From NCBI RefSeq assembly GCF_018143015.1, contig NC_054743.1, forward strand, positions 26,907,934-26,971,933: 64,000 nucleotides of DNA, read 5' to 3'. The stretch is from Lytechinus variegatus. Lineage: Eukaryota > Echinodermata > Echinoidea > Temnopleuroida > Toxopneustidae. The notes beneath the pieces were generated by a model. It was not told where the DNA came from, ran no database searches, and worked only from the letters and a program-made list of their open reading frames with translations. Both the position numbers and the translations under genes were made by a program. Below, piece by piece: positions 34,801 to 45,932 of the stretch (the first letter of the stretch is position 1; every line of letters starts with the position of its first letter).

Positions 34801-37561
34801 TAGCATTGCATTCCAAAGAAATCAGCGGCTCCGTTGTCAATTTTTATTTTTCACAGGTGAGGGAGTGTTGTTTTCTCAATAGATTTACTAAATGTGCTTT
34901 TTATGCTTGTTTTCTTGAGGGATGAACACATTGTGGTAAACCAATTGCGCGACACTGGCACTGTTCCGAAGGTTCAAGACTGGTAAAAATTGCTGTTGGG
35001 CCAGTAACTTTTCAGAAATAGCCAGATTTACTGGTCCGACATGACCAGTAAAAAAATATAGTATATGTACAGTGATATTTTCTTCTATTTTGTAAACTAT
35101 AAAAATGGACCTGGTGTCTTAAAAAAAATGGCTCTCATGATGTTGTGTGTGTGTGTACTGTTTGTATGTGGGTTTTTTTTTTTGGGGGGGGTACAAATAA
35201 GCAATTTATTTTATATTTATTTTATTTAATTTATTTGAACAGACTCCTTTGAATTGGAGGCACTCATAGAAAATAAAAGACAGCAAAATAAACTCAAGTC
35301 TGTTTTATGTTTTTCTTTATTTTAGGGACCAATCAATTCTACATTCAGACCAGTAAAATATGGAAAAACTGAGTATTTCTACTGGTCTGACAAGACTGAC
35401 CTGATCAGGTTGGACCATTAGAAAAAAGGGGTAGTGTGACTGTGGAGCCCTAGGGGTAAACTCAGATTGAACGCATAATTCTTGTCATGGGAGTTATGAG
35501 AGTACTGTTATTATATTTTTTCCATTGACTGGCCCATAGGCCTATGGACTTTTATTTACATCCAGAATAAAAGCATGGTAAAGTGATACTTGAAATACAA
35601 ATTATAAAGATGGTAACAGGTATATTACTACAAATGACACCTTGAAAATAAATATTAAGAGATGCAAATAACTTGCATACATTTTTACAGTAAAAGATAT
35701 TTACTTAGTTAATAAAAAAAATTGTTTTTGAAATCTTGCACTTGTTAGACCAGCTTTCATGTAAATGGGTTAGCCGGTTTCAGATTACAAATCCATACTA
35801 CGTTGAAGCGCTACTTTTGTCTTAAAATGATGGCTATTCCCATGTTTTTACAGACCAAGATATTGAAAGACACCAACCCAAGCCTAGAACTTCCTCAGCC
35901 AGTCAAACAGTTCTTAATATCACCACCTGCGTCTCCGCCGGTTGGCTGGGAACCTGTGCCAGAATCTGAACCCGTCATTGACTATGACCTTCTTGCTGCA
36001 CTAGCGAACCTTGCACCAGGTATATATAAATATTGTCTTTGATATCACCGAAATACATTCAGTGGGCAAAGATTTAATGGAGGGAAAAAAATTAATATGA
36101 AGAAGTAAGTAAATCAATCATGTGTAGTCAATGTTCATTGTGATCAATGAGGTTTAAATGGAAATCCTACCCAAATGTGTACTTAAGATAGGAGAAAACC
36201 GCAATACCTGATCTTTAAGTACATGACCTATGGGAAAGTTGTCCTTGCCTCTTTTCAAAATTTACTTACCCAGTTGCCAATTTGAAATCTACATATTCTC
36301 AATTTTTAAACAGCTATAACTTCCTTATTGCTTGTCCAAATTCTTTCAAATTTTAATCTTTCTGTTTTATTTATTTTTTTCCTTTCCAATGTAACATTTT
36401 ATGGCCAAGGCTGGATTCCACTTTGATATGTGTATAATGGAATCTCATTGTATGTTCTTACCTTACTATTGCCTTATTGTAATGGGAATCTAAAAAAAAA
36501 ACAACAAAAGTCAGCACCTGATTGTATCTTCTTTTCTTATATCAAGGCCATTACAAGTAGTTCCCTCTATTTCATTTTCTACTATATATCAAAAAGTAAG
36601 AAGGAAATCATTGATTTTCAGCTGCATTGTCTCATGTCACTTTTGAACAGATAAAGTAGATTACTCTACTTCCTGGTGGAAATGACATTTTAAGCAGTGA
36701 CCTGATCACTGTTAAACCTAGATAGGACATTTAGGAGTTTTATTTTTGGAAGATAAGTAATTATACCCAGATTAGGCCTACTCACTTAATCTGGCAACTA
36801 GGATATCTAGAAGTCAGTTTTGACCCAAATGCTATTGATCAGTCTTTACTGAGCAATATACATACATCAATTCTTCCTTCATCAGGGATGGATGGATAGA
36901 CTGACATAGATGTTAGAAATAAATTTTGGGCATGAGCTGGATCACCTATTATTTGGGAATTTCACACATAACTGATAAGACTTGGTGTGTCTGTAAGGCA
37001 CATACATGTAGACAAAAAGGAAGGGGGCATACATGTACATGTATGCCCCCTAAAATTTGATGGTTGGTTGAAATTTTATAATAACATGAAAAAAAAGTTA
37101 CAACCATGACCTTGCTGTGAATTTATGTCAGAAAGTTTACTTATTTGTATCTTAGCCCTACGTGTAGACAAGCAGTATTTTCCCCCGAGGATGATCATGA
37201 ATTACATAATAGGCTTGACTGAGTGCCCCCAAGCCCCCCCCCCCCCCACCAAAAAAGAAAAACCCATTTAACTCTGGTCATGGTCCTTTTACCTGCTCTC
37301 ATTAGATATGCAATGTGTATTCCTTGGCTGTGTGTCTGGCTTTTTTTTTAAGTACAGGTGTATCTTGATCAAACCGACTCTTTGTTATTAAAATTATTGT
37401 ATCATTTTATGTTTACAGGTGAAACCCACGAGCTTCATCCGGCTGAAGGGAATAAACCAAGCATCGTTGTTGAACCGTGCGATGATCCCATCTCAAGACG
37501 TCCTGTTCCTCAAAAGATCCAACAAACAAAGAGACCGGACCTTCCATCTACATCGTCATGA
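31887..37561 (+). CDS. RCAN: Regulator of calcineurin (calcipressin), four coding exons
   Basis: Coding exons: 31887-32054, 34683-34856, 35854-36019, 37419-37561. All joins are GT-AG and in frame (651 nt, 216 residues, the size of vertebrate RCANs). RCAN binds and modulates the phosphatase calcineurin in the cytoplasm and so tunes NFAT signalling. Residues 36-114 form the RRM-like domain ([24 protein letters not shown]). Residues 134-146 are the family signature [13 protein letters not shown], with the SP serines that are phosphorylated in vertebrates. PSIVVE at 183-188 is a PxIxIT-type calcineurin docking motif, and QTKRP at 205-209 matches the C-terminal TRRP motif. The second exon is 174 nt. 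I chose the first ATG after an in-frame-poor 5' region; Met3 is the next possibility. An alternative first exon, as in vertebrates, is not visible. Intron 1 holds a LINE fragment. Confidence 0.93.
33138..33719 (-). mobile_element. 3' fragment of a non-LTR retrotransposon (CR1/RTE-like)
   Basis: Minus-strand translations at 33486-33719 ([22 protein letters not shown]) and 33138-33419 ([28 protein letters not shown]) match the C-terminal part of LINE reverse transcriptases. The two segments lie in different frames, so the copy is dead and 5'-truncated. It is inserted antisense in RCAN intron 1. Confidence 0.8.
34419..34640. mobile_element. TTAA-type foldback MITE, family A copy 4, half only
   Basis: TTAAAAGGTACAGTCCAC, AAAAAGGAGAAAAATAAAACATG and ATGCACATCCTGGTTGGTATGC match one arm of family A. 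It ends about 40 bp upstream of the RCAN exon 2 acceptor. Confidence 0.6.
37022..37051. other. Perfect 30-bp palindrome in RCAN intron 3
   Basis: AGGGGGCATACATGT at 37022-37036 is followed directly by its exact complement to 37051. There is no spacer. It may be the remnant of a foldback MITE. Confidence 0.85.
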
Positions 37562-37801
37562 TTACCACTAGAAAATCATTACAGCTTGAGACAAGGCTAC
37601 GTGCCTCAACTGTAAAGACTCTTTAAGATGCTCTGTTGTGGGCATCACATATGATCAGACATGGGTGCTCGTATCGAAAGAGGACCATTTGAAAGAAATT
37701 TGAATTAAGGAGATAAAAACTCAATTCAAATCACCATTTCTTAGACCAGGTACAAAATATTTATTATACAATAAGAACAACACACAGAAGAATTGTGGAT
37801 A

Positions 37802-37807
37802 AATAAA
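37802..37807 (+). terminator. Candidate RCAN polyadenylation signal
   Basis: AATAAA lies 241 bp after the RCAN stop codon. A second candidate (AATAAATT) is near 38213. Confidence 0.35.
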
Positions 37808-38377
37808 TTAAGACTTGTATTTAAGATTAATGGGTACAGCTTTAAAAAAAAGAAGGTATCTCCGAACCCTTAAAAGCACCTCACATTTTTTTTTTGGGGG
37901 GGGTGTTGAGATAAAAATACCATGTGAATAAAATGTAATCTGAGTACAAAGCTTTAAAGTTTTAGGGGTTCTGAGATGCTCGAGCAAACAGGTAGCATTA
38001 TCACGATTTGCTAAAGTCTCAAACAGTTGATCCTTTAGGTAGATATTCAAGCAGTACAACTCATTCATGCCAGAAATCTATTGTTTTTTTTTAAGATAGT
38101 AGTGGGATATTTCTTCACCCAAGCCCATTGCAGTGATACTATTCTGAATAGACTTATACTCTGGACCAACAGCAATATCCTGTTGAAACATGGATAGTAT
38201 CAATTATATCCTAAATAAATTATTTCCTTTACCGATTCTATGCTACCACGATGATCAACATCTTCTGTACTATAAATTAAATCCTGTGTAGTGATTGGTT
38301 CCAATAGCATCATGTGTCTAAAGATGTTCTAGCTATGGGTCAAAACAAAACACCCACTCAACAAAATTTTACTATTT

Positions 38378-38425
38378 TGTGATGTCAATGATAGAATAGT
38401 GCACTATTCCATCATTGACGTCACA
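38378..38425. other. 48-bp imperfect palindrome containing a CRE
   Basis: Two 24-base arms meet at GTG|CAC with two mismatches. The right arm includes TGACGTCA. No spacer is present. Confidence 0.75.
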
Positions 38426-38679
38426 GATCATGTAATCTCTCGGACACACCGGTCAGTGAGGTGCCTCAACTGGGCAAATCCTGTGAAAGGATGGTGCAGG
38501 CACTAATCTGCATTCTGCTGAGCTTGTGGTTTCTCTATGTCTGTCAGCGCAGTGCGTTATCTACACTAGTATTTGGTTTAGATTAAAAAACAAAGAACTA
38601 CGAGTACAAGAACTAGATTATCAAGATATTGTTCTAACTTTGTAATATTGAAAGTAGGATATAAAGCAAATACACCAGG

Positions 38680-38850
38680 GTGGTGTTTAATAAAGCTGTT
38701 CGTAAAAGTTGCGCACAACTTACGCACGAATGGAACCTGTTCCTAGGCACTACATCAGTTACATAGGGATATCACATAGCACCAGAAAGGATCACCGGTC
38801 GTGCGTAAAGTCATTCGTAACTTACGAAAAGCTTTATAAAACTGGCTTCA
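38680..38850. mobile_element. Foldback MITE, family C copy 1
   Basis: GTTTAATAAAGCTGTTCGTAA at the left and TTACGAAAAGCTTTATAAAA at the right are complementary. The middle carries the family's AGGATCACCGGTCGTGCGTA. The family consensus end is GGGTGTTTCATAAAGCTGTT. Confidence 0.7.
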
Positions 38851-40310
38851 GGCCTTTATTTCGAAAGTATAGAGGGAATTATTTTTCCTTGTTTATACTG
38901 GCAAAATTACTATTTTTCGAGAGTCCCGGGTGCAAAATAGTAAGCCAGTTCAACGTCGGACAAATAATTCCTGCTATACTTACACTATACTATTCGGTAA
39001 ATATTCAAAATGAGTTCAAAAATAATGAAGTAATAGTGCTGGGGCCTTTGCATAAAGCCATTCGAACGCTACGCATGACTTTTTACACAACTCTATGCTT
39101 GACTCTATACGCACCACTCGTATCCCTTTCGTGTCCTAAATGATATCACAATGCAGCTGACTAGCTGTCTAAGCCCCAGGTCTAAGCATGTAAGAACATG
39201 TTCAGTCATGCATCGTGATTAACTTTATGAACAGCTTTATGAAACCCCAACCAGGCCTTGCAGGGCCGTTTGTTGATGAAATATCAAGCAAGGTTGTAAG
39301 GGCTCTTACTTTTCCGTTGCAACAAGAGGGTCATGTATTTTAATGGCACTAGCATCATAGGTCAGTCTATACTTAGCCGCTCTCCACCCAGGTGTTTGAT
39401 GGGTACCTGATAGGATGCAGAAGGCAATGTAGTGTGCTAATTGTAGCTTTGTAGTTCTTGTGGGAATGCTCTCCAGGGGGTGAAGTGTGTGTCTTGAGCT
39501 GTCTCCATTGGGTCACTTCAAGATTAGTGTTTTGGCGTCGGAAGAATAATTTAGATTGCTGTTCTTAGCAGAAAAAGGTCACCCTTGAACTTTTTTTAAT
39601 TTATACTTCGTTAGGTCAACACTGAACTTGAAATCAAGCATTGGGTGTGAGGTCAGCCACAACCCTGTGCCTGCTGGGATATGTCTGTGCATGCAGTAAT
39701 AGAGACATTATCCAATTTATTGAGTGCTGTATGAATTATACATAATATCGTTACTGAAATTCTAGGCTTTATTAATTTGATGCAAACCCCTGCCCTTCAG
39801 GTTGAGTTGCACATTTTCACTGGGCAAATGTCCTTTTGGCATTCGTGATAGCATAAAACTAGCAATGTGAGAACCTGACATGGCGACATGCTAGAACACG
39901 CCCCAGGAAGAGGAGAATATATGCATTATTAGCGAGGGAAGCAATTAGATATTCGGTCTTTATGATATATATATAATTGGATCAGCATTACATTTAAATC
40001 AACATTAGTCGACTTTCTCAATTACTGTCAAGTCAAATAATCAAGTTGAAAATATCTCATTGATCATAGAGATTTGACTCAAGTGGATTCAACTACAGTT
40101 TTTTCTAACAATTTCGATGTACAGTATTTATTCAAAGAAATATACATGTCCAAATTTAATGAACAGGTGTAAAGTGTATTGCAGTCGTAATGTAATTGTG
40201 TTTTACATGTTACGGACTTAAAGATTTAAGATTTGTTACTGGTATTCCGAAACCTGCTAAATTTGATATGCCAAGATATCTGATAGTCTGAAAATGAAAA
40301 AAAAATGAAT
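38850..40310. other. No gene; possible SINE remnant near 39385-39480
   Basis: The frame at 38709-39143 starts inside a MITE and shows no domain. CCACCCAGGTGTTTGATGGGTACC at about 39386 resembles the middle of tRNA-derived SINEs seen elsewhere in the window, but neither end is clear. Confidence 0.35.
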
Positions 40311-40311
40311 G

Positions 40312-40896
40312 TTAAAGGAGAATGAAACCATTGGAACAAGATAGCTTGTGTGAAAACAAAAAAATCAAAGAAACGGATCAACAAAAGTTTGAGAAAAATC
40401 GGACAAATAATGAGAAAGTTATGAGCATTTGAATATTGCGATCACTAATGCTATGGAGATATCAAATTGGCAATGCGACAAAGATGTGTGATGTCACTGG
40501 TGAACAACTCTCCCATTACTTATATTTCACTTGAATTGCCTCTTTTATCACATTTATCCATAGATCATGTGTTCTTTCTACATGAGGGCATGTAATACAT
40601 ATTTTCTAAGAATACATCATGGATAAAGAGTTTGTATCATCATAAGAAAAAGCAAAAAGAGACATTTTGAGGGTATTTTATAGTCCACCAAAGGGAAAGT
40701 TGTTCATCAGTGACATCACACATCCTTGTCGCATTGCCAATGGGAGGATCTCCATAGCATTAGTGATTGCAATATTCAAATGCTCATAACTTTCTCATTA
40801 TTTGTCCATTTTTTCTCAAACTTTCTTTATTCTTATTCTTTGATTTTTCTGTTTCTATACAAGCCTATTTGTTCCAAAGGTTTCATTCCCCTTTAA
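40312..40896. mobile_element. TTAA-flanked foldback MITE, family B, full length
   Basis: TTAAAGGAGAATGAAACC at 40312 is answered by GGTTTCATTCCCCTTTAA ending at 40896. The arms are near-complementary over about 200 bp (AATGCGACAAAGATGTGTGATG against CATCACACATCCTTGTCGCATT). The element is 585 bp with no coding frame. TTAA ends are typical of piggyBac-mobilised elements. Confidence 0.8.
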
Positions 40897-41580
40897 TCCA
40901 AATATATGTGGCATATTTCTAAAGGTTTGTTAATCTGAAAATTTACAGGGTTTGTTATTATGAAAGCTCATTAATTATGCAATGATAAATAGTTTTAAGT
41001 ATGAAGATAATTTCTGAACTTTACAAATCTTTATGTTCGAATGAACAGACGAATCGGAATAAACCTTGTTTTGTTTTTGGATTAACCAACCTTCAGAATA
41101 TGGAACCTCAATTCATTTTTCAGAATAACATACCTTTTGATTCACAAATCTTCGAATGAATGAATTTTCGAGGAATATCAAACCTTCAAAGTATTCAAGC
41201 CTTCAAAATTATAAACTGTAAACCATATGCTGCTGCCATCATTAAAAGTTTCTAAGCCAATTTCTGAATACAACATCCAACTAATTCAGTTCAGAAAATC
41301 CTCTTTTTTAATTAACATTTAATTCTGTTCAAAACTTGTTCCAAGTAAAGCACATGAGAAATGATTAAATTGCCAGTAACAAGTTTAAAGAATGAATTTC
41401 ATATAATTGTTCCAGAATCAGAAATATACCAAATTATAAATCTTTAGAATCATTTGCTATGAGATCTTAAAGATTGATGGTACAGAATTTGTCTAAAGCA
41501 CCAAAGAAAACAGTAGGTACTGAAGCCTTATGATTGTGCTATCAGAGTATTTCTCTGCACCTGATGAGGGCTTATGCATA

Positions 41581-41765
41581 GGCGGCGGAAGCGGGGGGGA
41601 CATGTCCCCCCCTAAATTTGAGGAGGGGGGACGGTCCCCCCCTGCTTGTCAATTTATTTACCTACATCCCCCCTAAAATTTTTGGGTTGAGAACCTTTTT
41701 TTTTTTTTGGGCTTGTCAAAATTTTTTTTGGTTGTCCCCTCCTAAAATTTTTGGCTTCCGCCGCC
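41581..41765. mobile_element. 185-bp MITE with GGCGGCGGAAGC ends
   Basis: GGCGGCGGAAGC (41581-41592) and GCTTCCGCCGCC (41754-41765) are exact complements. The interior is G- and C-run rich with repeats of CCCCCCTAAAATTTTTGG. The frame beginning at 41618 reads through it and is not a gene. Confidence 0.75.
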
Positions 41766-41786
41766 AATGGGCTTATCACAAGGCCC

Positions 41787-42190
41787 TTTCAGACATGATG
41801 CAACAAAACTCGGCAACAAAGCTCCGCAAAATTGTTGTGTACGTCAATATTAAAACGTATAAATTGTTCAGAGGCTCGCTACTTTTTCATGCTGGGCAGA
41901 GAACTGTCCCACAATCACATTCTTTTGAACAGATGGTGGAGATTATAGCAAGATATCACAAATTAATCTGTCCAAAATTATGCAAAGAAACTTGTGACAT
42001 TTCAACAAGACTTGTGATTCAACAGTGATGTCACAGTTACATCACAAGTCCTTTTTTAAAACACGAGTCATCATGATGTCATGGGTTTCGTTCACACAAC
42101 AGTGGACCGTTGTTTGGTTAGACTTAAAGCATACAATTTGTATTAGCAACATGAAAATGGTTAGCGAGTTTTGTTGCATCAAGTCTGAAA
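41787..42190. mobile_element. 404-bp MITE with TTTCAGAC ends
   Basis: TTTCAGACATGATGCAACAA at the left end and the complement TTGTTGCATCAAGTCTGAAA at the right end give a 25-26 bp inverted repeat with one mismatch. No domain is present inside. Confidence 0.75.
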
Positions 42191-42194
42191 TTAG

Positions 42195-43555
42195 CTTTTT
42201 ATTAAAGTGACTAGTCGTGCTCAGGGGTGGTGGTAGGGCATGGAGAGGGGGTTGATAACCAAAACATTTTGGGGGGCATTTGTCCTCTCGTAATAAAGAA
42301 AAAGAGATTAGTAATTTTCCATCACCCCTTCCTCGCATTTAACTTATAAGTTTTTAAACTGATTAAAGCCCCCACCCCTGTGGCACCACTTATCATGTGC
42401 CACGCGTTGGTATGGAAGTAAAGTGGAACGTTAAAAGGGACTTGTATATGTATATGTTGAGGAATATGTCGTTTTGTTCGTCTTGTTGATTTGTATATAT
42501 TTTCTGTGCAATAAAAGATATTCTACACAAAAGATTATCTCAATTTTCTGTATGATTGTTTCATTAAACCTGAATTACAAAACACTCAATTTGGGAGCGT
42601 GCTCAAATGAGTACCTGAACATGGTTCCTGCTCCCTTCCCATTGTCAAGCCTTGAAAATCAATGAATAGCCTGGATGACACTCCAAAAGACACATTACTG
42701 ATGGGAATTCAGAGCAATCAAAAATCCATCCAAGAATATCCGAGTTATGTTTTTTTCTCAGTTTTGATTTTCAATGGTGCATGTGAACAGCTCCTCCATA
42801 TGTCATGTGTTCTAAATTCTATAAATTTTCTCAGCTAATCCGAAATTTAATTGAAAATAATTTTACCTGCACGCACATTACATTTTTCATCAAGATACTT
42901 GTACATATCATACCCGCTTCAGTGAGAATTACATTTTTAATCATTGGGAACGGTTATAAAATTGAATATTTATGAAATTTATATTCTCCCATTGTATTAA
43001 AGGGCAGCTGCTTGAGAACGCATGACAGATAAAAAGTTAAAATCAATATCTATTCTTGATGGATTTTCACCAAACTTGGACCAATATTTAATTAAGCCTT
43101 TTTCAGCTTTTATTAAAGGTGAACTCCTACAAATAATACGCACACTGTATAGTGAGAATAGCAATTTCTTTCCTCGATTTTCACATCCAACCGAATCGCT
43201 ATAGGGAGATCCCATCGGGTTGGGGCACCTAATCATGTTCATGTAACGTTGGTATCATCTGTTTCATCTCATAATGAAGATCAATTCGGAAGTGGCTAGG
43301 ATTGATGTATCAATGTGAGGAATGTCTGATGTAATTAAAGTCTCTTAATGTAATAACTGAATATGTATGAATTTGTTGCAATTCAAATTAATGTTCTTGC
43401 CACCATTGCATAGACGCAACATTTACATAACTTGGGGAATAGATTCTCAGGACCAAAAATACAATATATTCCGTTTGATTTAATAGTTCACGCTATTAGC
43501 GAGACAATTTTTTTTCTTTGGTGTAGATGCAAATATTTGCAAGGTACAAATGAGA
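42195..43555. other. No gene found
   Basis: AT-rich DNA with short frames on both strands at 42997-43242 that overlap each other. No domain or splice context was recognised. Confidence 0.4.
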
Positions 43556-43560
43556 CAATT

Positions 43561-43730
43561 GGGTGTTCCATAAAGCTGGAAGTACAGTTGTACACAACTT
43601 GAACACGACAGGAACATGTTCTTAGGTGCTGCATGCAAGTCAGCTTTATATCATTTAGCACAAGAAAGGGTCACCAGTCGTGTCTTATAAAGTCATTAGT
43701 AACTTACAAACAGCTTTATGAAATACCCAC
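43561..43730. mobile_element. Foldback MITE, family C copy 2
   Basis: The left end GGGTGTTCCATAAAGCTGG pairs with CAGCTTTATGAAATACCC at the right. The centre is diverged (GGGTCACCAGTCGTGTCTTA). Confidence 0.7.
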
Positions 43731-43994
43731 CTGGGGGTGTATCACAAAGTATGACTTAAAGTGATCTTTTCACGTTGTTCTGATTTTAAAAATTCTCATT
43801 TTGGTTCTTGAAAATGGGCTTAAAATTAGGCTTATATTGTAAAAATACCATCCCAAAAGTTTCAAAGTATTATATCTACAGGATCAATTTTAAAACCTGG
43901 AGATGTAAACCAAAGTTTGAAAATAATTGGGAGGTGGTTTCAATGACTATGTGCATAGAGCGAATCTGTGCAACACAACACATTAACTCTTGAT

Positions 43995-44060
43995 GAACAC
44001 AGCATGACCTACATAGTGTGTACAAGGCCTTGTACACACTATGTAGGTCATGATGTGTTC
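43995..44060. other. 66-bp near-perfect palindrome without a loop
   Basis: Left arm 43995-44027 begins GAACACAGCATGACC and the right arm 44028-44060 is its complement with a single mismatch. The centre is AAGG|CCTT. Very few mismatches over 33 base pairs imply recent origin or conversion. No terminal repeat family in the window matches it. Confidence 0.9.
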
Positions 44061-44945
44061 ACCTAGGTATACACTGAATGTACAGTGCAGCTAATAATAG
44101 CGTGTGTATAGGAGATACACACAGCAGAAGGCAGTCAATATAGCCAACAGACTTTTAGAATTGGAGAAAACTGGTCATAAGCTGAACCCATCTACTAGAT
44201 AGTTCTCAAAATCAAGCTAATAAATTGCTTCTTGTATCTAAATAAGAGTTTTTCATCCCATATAATCATGGTCTGTTTCAGGGTTTTTGAGGATAAATAC
44301 AGACACCCATATACATGTATCGTCTCAGTTTGAGAATTTTTAAAATCAGCTTAAATTTTCTGTTGTGGCTGTATAAAAGGCTTCACCGTGTTGCTCAAAT
44401 TATGCTTAGAGGATGTGTTACTGCATATTAATCAATAAGATTGCGTGTTGCACATGTGCATGTCAGCACTAAGCATGACTTTAAGTCATATTTAATCTTT
44501 GTGTGAAACACCTCCCACCCCCCAACCTGATGGAATGACACATTAATTAACAGAGAAACAGGAAACGAAACAAAACCCACTCAGATCCCAAAGATTCTTC
44601 GTTCTTTTAATAATCATTCAGATTTTTATATCATCATAATTCTGCCAATTTTGTACGTCAAACATGAAGGAAAGGATACTTCCTTGAACAAATCATCAAA
44701 ATGCTGCCTTCATAAACACTACTGGGCCAGTACATGTGAAACATTTCAATTAACTATCAACACACCAGAGAAATCCAATCAAATTTGAGGACTATGGGAT
44801 TCATGTGTATCATGCGGTGCTAGTTATTTGACCTTCGCAGGTTAAGATTTTAACAAATATTAGCTACTCAATCCGGCTCAAATTCATAAAGGAAGTTTAA
44901 TAACAATGTACACGTGGGCCCATTGCATAAAAGAAACTACAATCA

Positions 44946-45120
44946 GGTGGGTGTTTCATAAAGCTGTTCGTAAGTTAAGAGCGACTTTAAGAACAACTGG
45001 TGATCCCTTCTTGCGGTAAGTGGTATATTGAATTGACGATGGTTTAGCGCGTAAGAAAGGATCACCAGTCGTTCTTAACGTCGCTCTTAACTTACGAACA
45101 GCTTTATGAAACAGTCACCC
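44946..45120. mobile_element. Foldback MITE, family C copy 3 (best preserved)
   Basis: GGGTGTTTCATAAAGCTGTT and AACAGCTTTATGAAACAGTC are the ends. AAGTTAAGAGCGACTTTAAG pairs with the right arm. The middle contains GGTGATCCCTTCTT and AAGAAAGGATCACC. Confidence 0.8.
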
Positions 45121-45126
45121 GATCTG

Positions 45127-45487
45127 GTGGGTTTTTATAAAGCTGTTCATAAGTTATGAGAGTGTATGTGTGTGTATTTGAGTTTTGTCAGACGTGTATC
45201 AATCAGATATGATTATTGACGTCTGGGACCGACCTTTAACGTCACCATCTGAAAGACGTTACCAGGGCTCGAACCTCTGGATCAATTTGTAACTTCCCCA
45301 CGTAGCTTGGATTACAGGCGCACACCACAATGCCCAGTTGGGCTAATTTACAGAGTTGTGACCCTTTTTTTGTGGTAAATGCTATAAACCAGATTTTCGT
45401 AGCTGTTGACTTGGTTCATAAGAAATGGTCCCCAGTCGTTTGAAAAGTTGCGTTTAAGTTATGAACAGCTTCATAAAACACTCACCT
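45127..45487. mobile_element. Foldback MITE, family C copy 4, split by a SINE
   Basis: The left end (TTTATAAAGCTGTTCATAAG) and right end (TTATGAACAGCTTCATAAAACAC) are about 190 bp further apart than in other copies. The extra DNA is the 7SL-like element at 45163-45343. Confidence 0.75.
45163..45343 (-). mobile_element. 7SL-RNA-like SINE
   Basis: Read on the minus strand it opens GCCCAACTGGGCATTGTGG, continues GCGCCTGTAATCC and AGCTAC, then GTGGGGAAG, and carries an RNA polymerase III B-box-like GGTTCGAGCCC. These follow the order of the Alu domain of signal recognition particle RNA (GTGGCGCGTGCCTGTAGTCC, CAGCTAC, GGGAGG, GAGTTC). The 3' half is unrelated to 7SL, and the element ends in a CACACA-type tail. 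The length is about 180 bp. A tRNA-SINE is less likely because the B box alone would not explain the upstream match. No second copy was seen in this window. Confidence 0.6.
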
Positions 45488-45542
45488 GCTTAACAACCAT
45501 CTGTGTATAAAGACCACTCATTCTGTTTCCTTTGAACAGTAT

Positions 45543-45932
45543 CGGGGGGGGGGGGGGGCGGTCAAATGTATTGCTGTACACATGCATGACCAAATTATTT
45601 CCCAAAACCCCCTAAAAAAGTTTTTCTCTGTGTGCAAAATAACCCCCTAAACAAGTTTTTTGTGGGCTTCGTTTTATTTTGGACCCTAAACAAGTTGTCA
45701 CCAGAATACGGACCCCCCCAAAAAAAAAGCTTCGGAAAAGCCTAAATACGTCTGACCCCGCGATTGACCATTGAACATTCTTTCAAAACCACCCTTTTTT
45801 TAAATCAGTGTTTTTGATACCCTTAACGAGTGCATGTGCGGCCCGCATGTTTAACTGAAAAAACACCCTTTTAAAAGCATTTTTTGTTGTCACACATGTG
45901 TACAGCAATAATTTTGACTGCCTCCCCCAACA
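45543..45932. mobile_element. MITE with poly-G end and CAAAnTnATTGCTGTACAC repeats
   Basis: The left end is a G run then GTCAAATGTATTGCTGTACA. The right end is TGTACAGCAATAATTTTGAC then GCCTCCCCC. The interior has A- and C-run repeats (CCCCCTAAA, CAAGTT). Confidence 0.65.

Noticed and set aside
41618-42028. 136-residue open frame
   Set aside because: It runs across two adjacent MITEs and has no domain.
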